DNA of 64,000 nucleotides from Symbiodinium natans. Taxonomy: Eukaryota > Sar > Dinophyceae > Suessiales > Symbiodiniaceae. The translations under genes and the position numbers were made by a program. The stretch covers positions 62,001-126,000 of the forward strand of contig CAJNDS010000115.1 in NCBI GenBank assembly GCA_905221605.1, written 5' to 3'. The notes below the pieces were generated by a model. It saw only the letters and a list, made by a program, of their open reading frames with translations, made no database searches and was not told where the DNA came from. Of the stretch, positions 43,701 to 54,700 are shown one piece after another. The first letter of the stretch is position 1, and each line of letters begins with the position of its first letter.

Positions 43701-45652
43701 CCTCAAAACTACTGAAGCGAAACTCTGCTCCCCCAAAGCCCTAAACCCTAATATAGCCTGAGCCCTGATGCGATCCCTACAAGCCCTATCCTACCCGAAG
43801 AACCCAAGCCCAACCCAAGCCCTGGACCCTAAACCGAAAAGCCGGAACCCTAAACTGTAAAGGCCCTCACGGCCGTCCCAGGTGCCTTTTACTGGGCGGC
43901 TTTTTCGTAGGCTGTGCTGTCATGATGGGCGCAAATTAGGGAGGACACAAGTGAGGCCCACCTGAAGGGCAGAAGCCGGGCCCGAAGTAAGTGCACAAGT
44001 GAGGGGAGGACCCTAGAACCAAGGCAGGTGCATTCTTCGGTGCAATTTGCACAGTGCAATCTTGCAGTTGCGTGTAAGGAGATTCTGCTCGCCTTCGGGT
44101 GCGCGCTTTCTTTTTGAAACAAAGTCCCTCTTGTTGGTTTAGTTTTTAGAATTCATGTCTCAGAGGTACCTTCACAGTCTTCATGTTGTTTACCGCGACC
44201 TGAAGCCAGAGATTCTTTGCAGCACTGGGGCATCCCGTAGCTTCTTCGCCTTCTTTGGCTTCCTGTTTGCTCCTTCTTTGCTCTCCATGCCCCAAGAGGA
44301 ACGCGCTTCTGGACTTCGAAGGCCACATCAAGCTGACGGACTTCGGTTTTGCCAAGGCCCCCAAAGCAGGGAACCCTCTTCTTTCTGGAGGATTATTTTT
44401 TTCGGCCTTGCGAGACGAAGGCCGCAACCATGCAGTTCGGGGATCGCCCCCTGCCAGGTTGTGGAAGAAAGAACCTGGACGCTGTGTGGGACGCCTGAGT
44501 GCGCCTGTGGGAATCTGCACAGCGTGTCGTCGGGCGACTTGGCATTTCCAGGTACCTGGCTCCTGAGATGATCCAGTCAAAGGGTCATGGAAAGGCATCT
44601 CACTTGTTCCTGATACTTGTCCTGAAGATTGGAAGAGTCTGTGAAGCCAGTGCGGTGGCAGGGAGTGGACTGGTGGGCTCTTGGCGTCCTGTTGTATGAG
44701 ATGCTGGCAGGAGACTTCAAGCTCTTCATGAGCTGCTGCCATTGCTCACCCATTGTTGACTGGTCAGGATATCCTCCTTTCTATGACGAGAATCCATACG
44801 GCATCTATCAGAAGGCTGGCTTGAAGACGCAAGTCGCAGCAAGTAGCACGAAGACGGCAAAGACGGGCAAAGACGGCAACGAATGCAGAGCGCAAAGCCT
44901 CGCAGGGCTTTGGGCAGTTTTCGGAGGGCTAACCCGTTTTTGTGGAGGTGCTGAAAGGCCACGTGGACTTCCCACGGCATTTCGATGTCAAAGCCAAGGC
45001 TCGGATGCTGATGAGCATCGGTTTTTTTTAATTTTCTTCTTGGCTGGCACGCTTCGGAAGAGCCGGAGCCTCCAAGGACCTCATACAACGGCTGCTGCAG
45101 CAGGACCGGACAAAGCGGCTGGGCTGCCTCAAGCCCGAGCCCTGGATGCCAAACAGCTGGGGGTGTTTAGAGAGAAGACCAGTCCAGCATGACACAGTAT
45201 TGCACTTTGTGCAGGTTGAATTGAGGGAGCTCATTTGTAAGTTAAGCAGCTGACTTTATAGCTGGACTGAGAGAGTGAGATTGATCAGGGCGGGCGTTGA
45301 AGATGTGAAGAAGCACAAGTGGTACAAGGCAACGAGTCATGCAGCATGGTGCAGCGTAATTAGCAGACACCTCAGGGCATGGACTGGGACCTGCTCTTGA
45401 CCCGCAGTGCGCCGCGCTTGGATCGCTCAGCACGTCCTCTTGCCTCTGAAACGGCTAAATGATCTGTTTAGGCCACACCACCATTTCGTCCTCCTGTCCA
45501 ATCAGAAGATGACACATCCATGTTTGACAGGTGCATCCGTTTCTGGGTACACCATTTCTGGGTACACTTCCGTGCCGTGCAGGTATCCTGAAAGCACAGA
45601 GGCCTCCGCACCTGCAGTCTCGACGAAGGCACACTGCAGAATGAAGAGTTGA
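37784..45652 (+). CDS. PKA-like AGC-family Ser/Thr protein kinase, about 18 exons
   Basis: Exons inferred from kinase motif order: ~37784-37846 (FTDFELKDT); 37935-37990, Gly loop VGKGTFSRVRVVK; 39168-39222, ATP-binding Lys in PMVLKILRK; 40091-40174; 40298-40353 (LLEYVNGGELFS); 43190-43265; 44164-44210, catalytic loop YRDLKPE; 44299-44356, DFG in KLTDFGFAK; 44458-44498, activation loop RTWTLCGTPE; 44552-44594 (YLAPEMIQSKGHGK); 44662-44710 (VDWWALGVLLYEM); 44768-44814; 44948-44998; 45077-45132 (LLQQDRTKRLGCL); 45289-45328; 45376-45408; 45472-45530, AGC tail EDDTSMFDR; 45583-45652 (YPESTEASAPAV). All catalytic residues are present, so it should be active. Several introns start with GC or GA. No cyclic-nucleotide-binding domain is seen, so PKA catalytic subunit is more likely than PKG, but upstream exons may be missing. 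Confidence 0.92.
38041..39137. repeat. (CCCTCTCT)n polypyrimidine array, 1.1 kb, kinase intron
   Basis: Almost pure C/T on the + strand, built from TCTCCCTC octamers. It fills the intron 37991-39167 and stops about 30 bases before the acceptor GATTGCAG. Ser/Leu/Pro-rich and Arg/Glu/Gly-rich open frames over it are artefacts. Confidence 0.95.
40581..41279 (+). CDS. Intronless hypothetical protein nested in a kinase intron, 232 aa
   Basis: An ATG-started frame lies wholly between kinase exons at 40353 and 43190, on the same strand. The protein is acidic and helical (DDDLSEIGNAVADWKEVIVE; SVLTQLQKERELQNELHH) with a Trp motif (DQWLWPASWLEG) in the C-terminal third. No signal peptide, membrane segment or recognised domain is visible. 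Composition differs from chance frames nearby and codon use looks coding. It may be a retroposed gene that landed in the intron; an alternatively spliced kinase exon is less likely because the sequence has no kinase resemblance and ends in its own stop. Confidence 0.6.
   Translation: MNAQVTGGGLNISQILEAAQLHSGISDDDLSEIGNAVADWKEVIVEIELFLGDVSQLDRACMAMMMDAVGNAPETFAENVSLSRQQLYSLTQRLIFSFGGRAKETMSKISEVFGATVAEEQSVGLREFRGFLASVLTQLQKERELQNELHHGEEDLPAQQNAAFEEDANDQWLWPASWLEGAATSLLQRVDDIALKLDDLVEPAEPDKIEAADHELVATATMHFRSPSLGTA
41280..43189 (+). other. Remainder of the large kinase intron
   Basis: Overlapping frames near 42.3-43.2 kb show no motif until the true kinase exon beginning at 43190. Confidence 0.5.
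43430..43860. repeat. Degenerate CCCTAAA-like tract, kinase intron
   Basis: Words such as CCCTAAA, CCCTAAG, CCCGAAA and AACCCGG recur irregularly for about 430 bases, resembling decayed telomeric repeat. Confidence 0.6.
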
Positions 45653-46185
45653 ATGCTTCCATGAATCTCAGAGTCAATGTCAGGAGCAGGAAAGCTTCCA
45701 AGAATTCGACACGACGATCCTCGGAACTTGAGAAATCAGGAGAAGCTGCCGCCTTTTCGGACTGTCTGTTGACAATCCATGGCGGCAGCTGCTAACGCAT
45801 CATGCGGGCTCTTTAAAGGAGCTGGCATTGCATGTCTCGCTCATAGAGGCTTAGTGCACGCGCTGTACAAACTGCGATAGCATATGCGCACGGCACTCGG
45901 CAGGTCAAAATAGTGGACTGTTGCCTGCGTCGTCCCCTTCCTGAGAAGCCTTGCAGCAAGACGCAATGAGTCGCAGCTTTATGGAAGGTTCAAAACTATC
46001 TCGAACAAGGCTCATGCGACTTTAAAGACGAGGGTGTGTTGGGATGCACCCCTTAGGTTGACAGCCTTGTGAGACAGCTTTGGCAGTAGCAAGCATACAC
46101 CTTTTGGCCCACCTTGCCTCGGCTGCATCATGAGAGAAGCTTGCTGAGCTGCGTCGAACGGTATTCGGTCCTCATCAGGCTGAGA
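45653..46185. other. Intergenic spacer
   Basis: Separates the kinase stop from the exonuclease ATG; no motif seen. Confidence 0.5.
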
Positions 46186-46986
46186 ATGCACAGAAGACTT
46201 CATGGGCGCAGAGCAGAGGAAGATGGCACAATTTTCCACAGATTTCCGAAGCAACCGATTGTAGTTGACCTGGCGGACATCGATGCGAGAACGCGGAAGT
46301 TCCCTGGCGCTGAGTGGCTGGAGGAGAAACTCCGAACTAAACAAGCAATTGGCTGGGACTTGGAGTGGCCACCTGACCGAAAAGAAATCGATAACCCAAT
46401 TGCTCTCATGCAATTCGCTGATGCAGACACGGCGCTGCTTATTCGAACTCACAGAACAGGACACTGGCTTCCGGATGTCATCCAAGAAGTCCTAACGTCG
46501 GAAGCATGCATCAAAATCTGTGTCGGCTTCGACAGCTCAGACAAGCATAAGATGCGGACTTCCTTTGACATGCAGCCGGCGGGCTTGTTGGATCTGGCGA
46601 CATTGGCTGCGCAAAAGGGACTGAAGGAAAATGGGTTAAAGTCACTGGCGGAGCGTTTCCAGTTCAAAGTTCGCAAGGAGCCACGAATTGCCAGGTCTAA
46701 CTGGGCACAGCCGGTGCTTACGCCGGAGCAGGTGACTTATGCAGCCGAAGACGCATACTTCACTTTTTTGCTGCGAGAGAAGCTTGAAGCACTTCCAGAC
46801 AAGAAGGACGAGGTCGAAAGCCTGGCAGTGGAAGGGCAGCTTAGGCTCCAGGAAGGTTGGAGGGAGCAGGGCATCGAGAAGCGTCACGATGGTCTCTGGT
46901 GCCAGCTCTGCCATCAAGGCCCCATGAACACTCCAGAGAACGTCCGATCTCATGTGATGGGCAACAACCACGTGCCTCTGAAGTGA
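46186..46986 (+). CDS. 3'-5' exonuclease (WRN/RNase D-type, DEDDy) with C-terminal C2H2 finger
   Basis: This intronless 266-aa ORF starts at the ATG at 46186. Exo motif I is WDLEW (D-x-E) near residue 62. Next comes ALMQFADADTALLI, then GFDSSDKHKM where motif II's Asp is expected. Motif III is VTYAAEDAYFTFLL, the Y-x3-D form of DEDDy enzymes. The layout matches the exonuclease domain shared by WRN exonuclease and RNase D. After the domain comes a U1/matrin-type zinc finger, WCQLCHQGP...SHVMGNNH (C-x2-C-x13-H-x5-H), close to the stop. A nucleic-acid-trimming role is expected, with the finger probably contacting RNA or DNA; the substrate cannot be told from sequence. Further finger exons follow downstream and could belong to a longer isoform. 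Confidence 0.85.
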   Translation: MHRRLHGRRAEEDGTIFHRFPKQPIVVDLADIDARTRKFPGAEWLEEKLRTKQAIGWDLEWPPDRKEIDNPIALMQFADADTALLIRTHRTGHWLPDVIQEVLTSEACIKICVGFDSSDKHKMRTSFDMQPAGLLDLATLAAQKGLKENGLKSLAERFQFKVRKEPRIARSNWAQPVLTPEQVTYAAEDAYFTFLLREKLEALPDKKDEVESLAVEGQLRLQEGWREQGIEKRHDGLWCQLCHQGPMNTPENVRSHVMGNNHVPLK

Positions 46987-47489
46987 TGGTGGTTGGATCG
47001 TTCTTTAGTAAGACACATCATGTCCAAATCAGAACCTTCACGAACCTTCATGGCTCACGGACCGGAGACCCAAAGCACCAGGCAAAGAAGATCCGTCAGA
47101 GACTGGGCATGGATCAGGCTCTTCAAGAAAATCTGACAGATGCCGCTGACCTGGAAATCAGCTCTAGGAGTTAGCAATTTCAAAGATGAGGTTATAAGGG
47201 TGGACAGGAAGGACCGAGAGTTGGGATGTTGCAAATGGTTGCGCAGGAGGACTACAGTAGAAGGTATTTCCAGTGAGGGGCGAGATCTACTTGGTTAAGT
47301 TCAAGCCTTCCCTGAGCTAATTCATTCTTACTGCGTACTCATTACTCATCGATCCGGCTGATTTGGCGACTGCCTCGAGGAGCACGAGCACAACCACATC
47401 TTCATGGGAGACCCTTTGACGCAAGAAGAGCGAGCATGAGCCAGCAACCAAGATAATGCCCCAGATTGAAGTGCTTTGAACTGTTTTAG

Positions 47490-48665
47490 GATGGAAGCAA
47501 CGGGGCCGACAAGGGCAAGTTCGGATGCAGCCTGTGTGGGAAGACTTTGCAGAGCCTCGCGGCCGAAACTTGGAGTGAGTGACGTGGTTCCATGTGGTTC
47601 CAATCAGGCTTAAACCTTTTAAGCCTTTAAAGCAATCTGCGTTTGTCTGAGACCTCAAAGCAGTGAAAGACCACATAGAGTCCGCGGGACATCAGAAGGC
47701 CGGAGGTTTTGTTGTCATTGCAACAGTAGGATGTTAATTTGGCAGTTGTCAACTTTGCAGCTGTGCCAGGGGATACAGGGATACATGTCAGACTCTGTCA
47801 ATGCCTCCCGTGCTTCTTGCAAGATGCTGTTTGCTTCTGGACTCAGTCGGGAGTCGGCGCAATTGCGGTGCCGAAGATTCCGCTGCCAGGCAATGAACCC
47901 GGAGTTGGAGCCGGTAATCATTAAGGAGGACCCCTTCGAAAGGCTATGGACACCCGGCACGATCAGACACGCTCGTTTTGTGCAGGCATGCACATGGATA
48001 AATTCCGAGTTGTCGCTGTGCCGATCTCGCGACATGCCAAGCTCGGCTCTGGGTGTGCTTCATGTTCCGTTCCTACATACGCCCACCTGCAGGTCCGTTT
48101 CTCAAATTGCTCTGCATTGAGTGGGTTGAAGTGGGATGCAAGGAATCTGCCTGACTACGTCATCTTGGAAAAGGGCCTGGAAAAGGATGAGCTCATCTGC
48201 AGCTAGCTTTCATGCTGGGTTCGATGGTGCACAGCGGCCGCAATGTGTGCGCTTTCGTGCAGCCTTGTCGTTTCTTCTGGCGAAACCTGAGGCGTTCTTT
48301 GCCAGTCCCGGGCGAGCAAGGTCAGTCAGAGGCATGCCTCCAATGCTGAGGATGCATGTGCCATTCCAGTATCAGAATGAAGAAAGAGAATTCTTCAGCC
48401 AAGGATGTACATGCACCTTGATGGTGACTTGGATCATTCGGAGGTTGTGTGAATCGGCATTTGTGATGCACGGGACCAAGGCAACAGGCATGTGAAGAAA
48501 GCGCGCGGTCTGTCTTATGAAGACGTCATCTTCATAAAGGAGCCTTGGACCGAACACCTTCCTGCAAGAAGAGCAGAATTGTCAAAACAGCTGAGGAGAA
48601 GAATCAGTTGGTGTACACGCAGTCGGGTGAGGTTGTGAAACGTATCCTGGCCAATGAGTGCATAC
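47490..48665 (+). CDS. Candidate exons: U1-type finger and linker, perhaps start of the WW-domain gene
   Basis: An exon after the acceptor CTGTTTTAG at 47489 reads KFGCSLCGKTLQSLAA, and a second after CTCAAAG at 47660 reads VKDHIESAGHQKAGGF. Joined, they make a C-x2-C...H-x5-H finger like the one ending the exonuclease. Later coding-like stretches are ELEPVIIKEDPFERLWTPG (near 47900-47960), WDARNLPDYVILEKGLEKDE (near 48130-48195), RGLSYEDVIFIKEPWTEH (near 48505-48560) and VKTAEEKNQLVYTQSGEVVK (near 48578-48640). Matrin-type finger followed by WW domains is the layout of the splicing factor FBP21/WBP4, a loose analogy only. Borders are approximate. Confidence 0.4.
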
Positions 48666-48920
48666 GTGGATGTTAAGTGAAGAGAGTGCAGCCATTGACT
48701 TCGTTGCAATGCCTATGACGCTGACGCTGACGATGTCCCAGGCAAGAACTTTGACATACCCCCTGCCAGGGCCTCAATGACAAGTAAACACGTCGAGCAG
48801 CAGACTCTGCGTCTTTCCTGGCTTTGACAGGAGCGGCCACCCCGCAGCAGCCCCAGCATTGCTCATTGCCGAAGCTCTCCAGAAACTGAAGAGCATGATG
48901 ACTTCGAGGTGCGCAAGCAG

Positions 48921-50682
48921 CGTTGCCGGAAGGCTGGGAGTCAAATGTCGACCCTTCCACGGGCAAGACATACTTTTGGCACGTTCCTCGACTAAGTTTT
49001 ACGGAGGTCCACGATTCTTCTCACGTGGCTCACGTGTTGCTCTTGTTCGAGCGAATTTGAGCAGTCTTGTTTGCCGTAAGGTGGACCAGCCGAGCCAAAC
49101 CCAGTGGGACCATCCTGGGGCACCCAGTGCGGGCGCCAGAGAGGGTTTTTTGCTGCGGACAACTTGTGCCCACAATGCAACATGGTGCAACCAGGTCCGA
49201 CATCTTCGGCGAAAGCCAGCAAAAACAAGAAGCAAAGTACCTTGCTGACACAGTTTTGGAGTACTTTTGGTTGGATATTGGTCTTCTGGTCTTTGTTGCG
49301 ATCCCAGACTGACTTCTGTTGCCTTTGGATGGCTTCGCCTATCCAAGGCTGCGACGCAGGACCTCTGCCCGATGATTGGGAAGAGCATGAGACGGAGGAT
49401 GGCCGCAGGTTTTACTACTGCAGACTGGCCCGCTTTCGGCATCCTTGTGTTGTTTCTCTGTGTGCTTTGTGGACTGACAACCTTCACGCGCGACGTATGC
49501 TGAACCGCTGAACCTGTGCCACAAAGAAGAGAGGAACGACAAGTATTAATTCCAGCATACATTGTACTTGTATGAACTGGTCGTCATCGGCCGGATAATC
49601 TGATAGAAAAGGGGCAAGACTTCCGAAACTGCCTAAACGAAGCCGAGCTGAGTGCCTAAGCGCTGCTCAATACGAGCGAGCACTCTTTGCTTTAGGGAGC
49701 TGGGGCCGATTTCTTTGGTGAACAGTAGACAGACCTTGGGCTCATGGACCACCACAGCCTTCATAACTTGGCACCCTCACGCGACAGATGTGCAAGCCGT
49801 ACGACCCTGCAGACGGGAGGCCAACCTAGCGGGGTTGAGAACATAGGACACCTGCGGCCTTTTCCATCTTTCAGCCTCATCGGCTTGCCCAAGGGGCGAG
49901 GGCTTCGCAATGCTTCACACATGATTTGATGCCTTGACCTGTACAAGGTCTCAGAACATTGAGGGTGCAGTGGCTGCGTCCGACATTTCCCAGTCCTCTG
50001 GCCGATGGTGCCCTATGCCGAGAGAATGCACAAATCCACGAAGCGACCTCGCCGACGCACGGCGCAAGCCATGCATCAGGAACGGCATCACCGCCAGTGG
50101 CGGCTTCCAGTCCAAGAAGCTCGGCGAATGATGACGTATTGTTGTCCCCTGGCTGGGTTGCGTCTTTAGATGACAATGGCCGTCAATTCTTCTGGGATGC
50201 CGAGCACCAGGTGCGCAAAGACGTGTGCCATCGTATGCGACCCAAGGGTTCCCTATGTTCCCTATGTGCCCTCCACTTCCATTAAAAGCTTCCTCCCTGG
50301 AGGAGTCCAGATGGACGCCGCCCGAACCGTACCCGTACCAAAACGAAGCCTGGCATCGAATGTTTGACGATCAGGGTGCATACTGGAAGTGCCCGTCAAG
50401 GGAGGACTGCCCAGCTCTCAGTTCCAAGCTCAGACGCCTATGTCCGCGCAGTCAACTTCTGGGGGTATGGCTTGTGGCATCCGGTGGCCGAGGCTTTTAC
50501 GAGTCGGATACGAGCTGGCATCGGAAGCAGGACCACCTGAAAGAGAGGATGAGTACAACCATGCACAAGCCGGTCATGTTAGCTGCTTTGTAGAACGCTT
50601 TGGCAAGGACAGGTCCGGCCGCATCTACTGGAGCAATCCTGTGCGGCGCATCCGCTTCTTTGAGCCAGACCTTCGCTTCTGA
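48921..50682 (+). CDS. Multi-WW-domain protein, at least four WW or WW-like modules
   Basis: WW domains bind proline-rich ligands. Module 1: LPEGWESNVDPSTGKTYFWHV (48921-~48985) completed by PSQTQWDHPG (49090-~49143). Module 2: LPDDWEEHETEDGRRFYYC (49360-~49422), probably completed by SRQTLGSW from about 49726. Module 3: PGWVASLDDNGRQFFWDAEH (exon 49994-50210) completed by QSRWTPPEP from 50306, with spacing between aromatic residues identical to canonical WW. Module 4 starts AWHRMFDDQGAYWKC in the same exon. The last exon, ending at the stop 50680-50682, holds a degenerate module FVERFGKDRSGRIYWSNP then RFFEP, with both signature Trp replaced by Phe. Each WW fold is split by an intron between its strands. 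The spacer before module 3 is Ser/Pro/Ala-rich. Start and some junctions are unresolved. Confidence 0.7.
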
Positions 50683-53600
50683 TGCCCGGATCGCCTGCAC
50701 ATGGCTGAGAAGCTCCGAGAACCATGAGAACCATGAGAATGACAAGGGATGGCGAGCCCCTACAATCTCGAGGAGTCATGGATGTGTTGGTCGCCAGTGC
50801 AAGCTGCATCGGCCCCCTGCAAAGGAAGCTGGTGATGCCCGAAACCGTGGAAGAACATGCCTCTCATTTTTCAGAACCAGAGCGCCCCGAATGGCGGAAA
50901 CAGTTCTCAATGTCCTGCATGTGCCAAGCAGCCGGGGCGATTATCATTGTCGTATCAGAAGGGACAAAATTCTACTGTAGGAGCCGCAGTGCATGATGTT
51001 GCTGTATGTGTATACGTGTGAGAATGACGACGAAGCACAACTGGCCCGAACTGTTGCAACCCATGCTTGACGAGCTTTAACACTTCAACCCCCGAAGTCA
51101 GATGCAAGTCCTCATCTGCGAGTATCGTTCATATCAGCCAAAAAGACAACCTGCACGAAGACCGCAACAAAGAACTCTCACAGGGTCGGCCCAGGGTCGG
51201 CCCAGCGGAGCCTGCGAGTGACCCAGGTGTCTGGCTTTTTTGATAGACTTCTGTAGCTCCATCGGCACATTTGTAGTGGGGTTTCCGCCATGTTTCATTT
51301 TTCCGACTTGGCCGAAAGCATAAGGCCAGGAGCAGAAGCCGAAGCTCAGGGCAAGCAAGTGGGCAAGTGTAGGGTGATGTCAGTGCGCAGGCAGCTTGAG
51401 CTCCGCCCCAAAGCCATGCAGGAGCTGCATCGGCCTTGGGCCTCCGAAAAAAAAATGGGGGAGAGAGAGAGAGTTCGCTGAGTTTGCAGCCGCAACTTCG
51501 CGGGAGTCAGGCCGCCGGAGCTGGGATACTGGATCGTTTCCATCGTTGGGATCCTGAGCTGCATCGGTGGGAGACTTCCAGGTTGCTCACAGACGCAGAG
51601 GGTTTCTTACATAGCTGTGCTAGCATGAGCAAGGTACCAGAGCCAGGCTAGGGTGGGGCCTCTAACCGCGACCCCAACATACCCCGCCTCCAAGAATATC
51701 CTCACACGTCAAGCATGGCGTGGGGCTAGGCGGTTCCCGATGTCCGTTCCCTCATTGGGACCCCCAAATCTAATCCCAATGCAGCCCATTTCGAGAAATA
51801 GGTCTTCGCAGCAAAAATGGGCTTTGGGCATGACATAGCGCCGCCTATCCAAGGATTTTCTTTGGCACCCTCTGCATCTTGGGAATGCTGCGGCTGCCTT
51901 ACATCGGTTTCGACGGTGCTGATGAAACCGACCGTCAAAAAAATGGCTGTGTCTATCATCAGACGTGCAAGGTTGTTCTGTACTCGAATGTCAACTTTGA
52001 AAGCAGAACTACTCCGCCATTTGTCTTTCGTGATGCCACATCCTCAGAGAACGTGTGGCAGCAGCACGAGTCACGAGGCCAAGGCCGTACTTGTAGCTGC
52101 AAAAGAGCCCGTGCCGAAAAAACTCAGGCTTCACATAACGGACTACATCACAAACATCCTGACCATGGTGATTGTTCTGCGCTCAGGGCCGCAGCATGCG
52201 CCGACAACACTTTTTGTCAACTGCGCACGAGCTTGGCGTTGGGCCCAGGTGTGTCTTGTGGACCATCCGCGTTACTTTTACGTGCTTCTGCTGTCGCTGC
52301 ATCCTCAGGGTGACCCGGTGATCTGGCGCGGGCCGATTTGATTATACTGCTAGAGCAGACATGAGCGGTGCCCCTGTACGTAGGAAGGACTGTAGGAGCC
52401 ACCGTAAGTCTTAAGTCTGGGACGGCGGCCAGTCCGGGCCAAGCTACGGATAGGTTTGGGAAGCACTTGTAATTAGGTCGAGTTGTGGACTTTGTGGGTC
52501 AGATGCAGACCAAACTCAGATGCCACTATTCATGGGGGGGGGGGGCTGACCAACGGAGTGCTGCGAGCAGAGTATCGTAGAACCGTCTGCTCTGGGTCAT
52601 TGAAAACTCTTGTGGAGTCCAGTGGTATTTAACTCCTTCCGACAAGGCATCTGATCATTGGATGCTTCTGCACTTACACTGCATCGACTCGTCTGGAGCG
52701 CCGCCTTTGTAACTGGGTGTTCGGACGGAAGTGTTCGCCATCCAGAGACCGCTAGTACACGTAGACGTAGCAGCGCTGCAAAGCCATGGTTGATGCAGGA
52801 CTGGAAGAGATGGTGCTGTGTGCCTTTCATCAATTTCTTCATCATGGCCACAATCTTACTCGAAGCAAGTGTGCTTGCTGGGCTCGCTGGATCTTTTTGC
52901 GTCGTTGAAGCAAGCTCAGGTCATTTGTATGGGGCTCATGCAGGGCGTGCAGCTCTGCATGGCTCATGAGGCTGATATTGTCCGTTGTGCCTTAAGCCAT
53001 CTGCCAAGATCTAAGCCCATTGCGCACCTGCTAGATTCCTCCGGAAGAGTTGCCTGCCTTGCCCGTCTATGCTCACAGATCCATCTTGATTTCCCGGGTG
53101 GCATACCGCGTAGGGCACACAGTTGGCACCCAAGCTGAACCACGCACGTTCTGGCATCCAAACACGTAAGTTCATGAGGCACACAGGCCCGCCGGAAAGG
53201 CAATTGTGTGGCCAAGAAGCATCTCAAAGCATCTCCATCCCACTCCACACTTCACTCAACTCCACTGCACTCCCGCTCCTTTCTATTGTCAGTAAACCCT
53301 TCACTTGCTGTGAGAGCTCTTCGGGGCCGTGGCAATCCTGGCCACTTCGGTGATCGGCTCTGCCAAAACCTGCCACCCGCGACGGGGTTCTGGCATGTCC
53401 ACCAGTCCCCGGGTTCGGCTCGAATCTTGGGAGCCCTTTGCAGACCTGGGGCGGCCGTCCCTTCTGCGAGAGTTGATCGGCACGCCGTCCAAGTAGTCCT
53501 TCTTATCCCGATCGTTTGTGCTGGAATGTCAAAATTAAAAATTGCGCCAAGACCTCCAAAGTGTCTATGCATGTTCCGAGCCTTTGTAGGGTCCCCGGCT

Positions 53601-54700
53601 CCAGCGAAAATCATTGGATACTTTGGCCGCTGCCGGGGAAGAGATGTGACAAGTACTACTGGAGTAGCAGCAGCTGGACAGTCAAACGCTAACTTGCTGT
53701 GACGTCCTTCAGCCCTCCCCCATGGAGGATTACATGAAACGGAGACGAAGAGCTCGATCTCTAGACGTCGAGTCAAACCTATCAGAATTGCGAGCCGGGC
53801 CCACAGCGCTGTTGAGAGGAAGTTGGCTCCCTTAACCGGTTGCCGTCTTATACCCAGGTGCCCGCAATGATGCCAGCTAGATTTCACAGCAAGGCTGCGA
53901 ACTTCTGGGTTCAGGGTATTCAGGGTCCAGGGCTCAGGCCTGTTTTGAAGCACTTTGCCTTGCACCTCTCGGCCAGGCCATGGACGGCTTGTTGGAAGGT
54001 TCGGTGTTTGCATACGTCTCTATGTATGCACTGATCAAAGACCGCTGGGCGGAGTGGGACACTTGGCATCTTGGGTATAGCTGTGAGATCGCCTCTTCAT
54101 AAGCCATATAGCTGCCCTCCTTGACTCAAGAGCCGCCCAAGGCCGCAGTTCAATCCTGTGCAGCTGCAAACGGAGGATCTGCTCGAACTTGTGAGGGAAA
54201 CCAGTGAGAAGCGTTTCATAGGGCTTTCAAATTTTGTTCGAAAAGCCTCGGAACAACAGCAGAAACGCTACACAGGCCTGGTACACGCCGTGCCTGTACA
54301 TAGGCAAGGGAATCCGACTCAATCATTTCGCTGCTTTCTGCTGCTTCCGCGGGTGGTGTTGCAACATACAATAGCAGCCCATGAAGGTGCCTTCTGTAGC
54401 ATCATCAACGTGGGTCTTGCCTTGGTCGAGGCCTTCGGCGGGCTTCGTCAGTTGAAACGGCTGCGTGTACTTGAGTGCTCGTTCAGATTGACCATCGAAC
54501 ATCGGCCTGTGCTGAGCCCTCAAGAAAGAGAATGAGGGTAGAGCCGGGACTTGCTGTGGGCGTCTCAAGGGTAGGCATATAGTAAACAATGGAAAAAAGA
54601 CCGTGCGGCCCCCTGATCCGCTCCCCCGCATTCACCCCAGTAGTTCTCTTCACCGCTACCCGAATAGTCACCGACCTACACCGGAAAATGCCCATTAAAG
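50683..54700. other. Region without a confident gene
   Basis: Open frames at 51817-52341 (+) and 53252-54013 (-) are long, but no domain or exon logic supports them. An isolated exon-like GDPVIWRGP after a CCTCAG acceptor near 52309 resembles a motif of Mrp/NBP35 P-loop ATPases, but no Walker A or other family motif was found near it. A run of ten Gs lies at about 52536-52545. Confidence 0.35.

Noticed and set aside
52305-52340. Mrp/NBP35-type ATPase exon (GDPVIWRGP)
   Set aside because: A single nine-residue motif; no Walker A, no PPGTGD motif and no adjoining exons were found.
53252-54013. A 253-codon minus-strand frame
   Set aside because: No domain, proline/arginine-rich composition expected from GC-rich antisense sequence, and an equally open plus-strand frame overlaps it.
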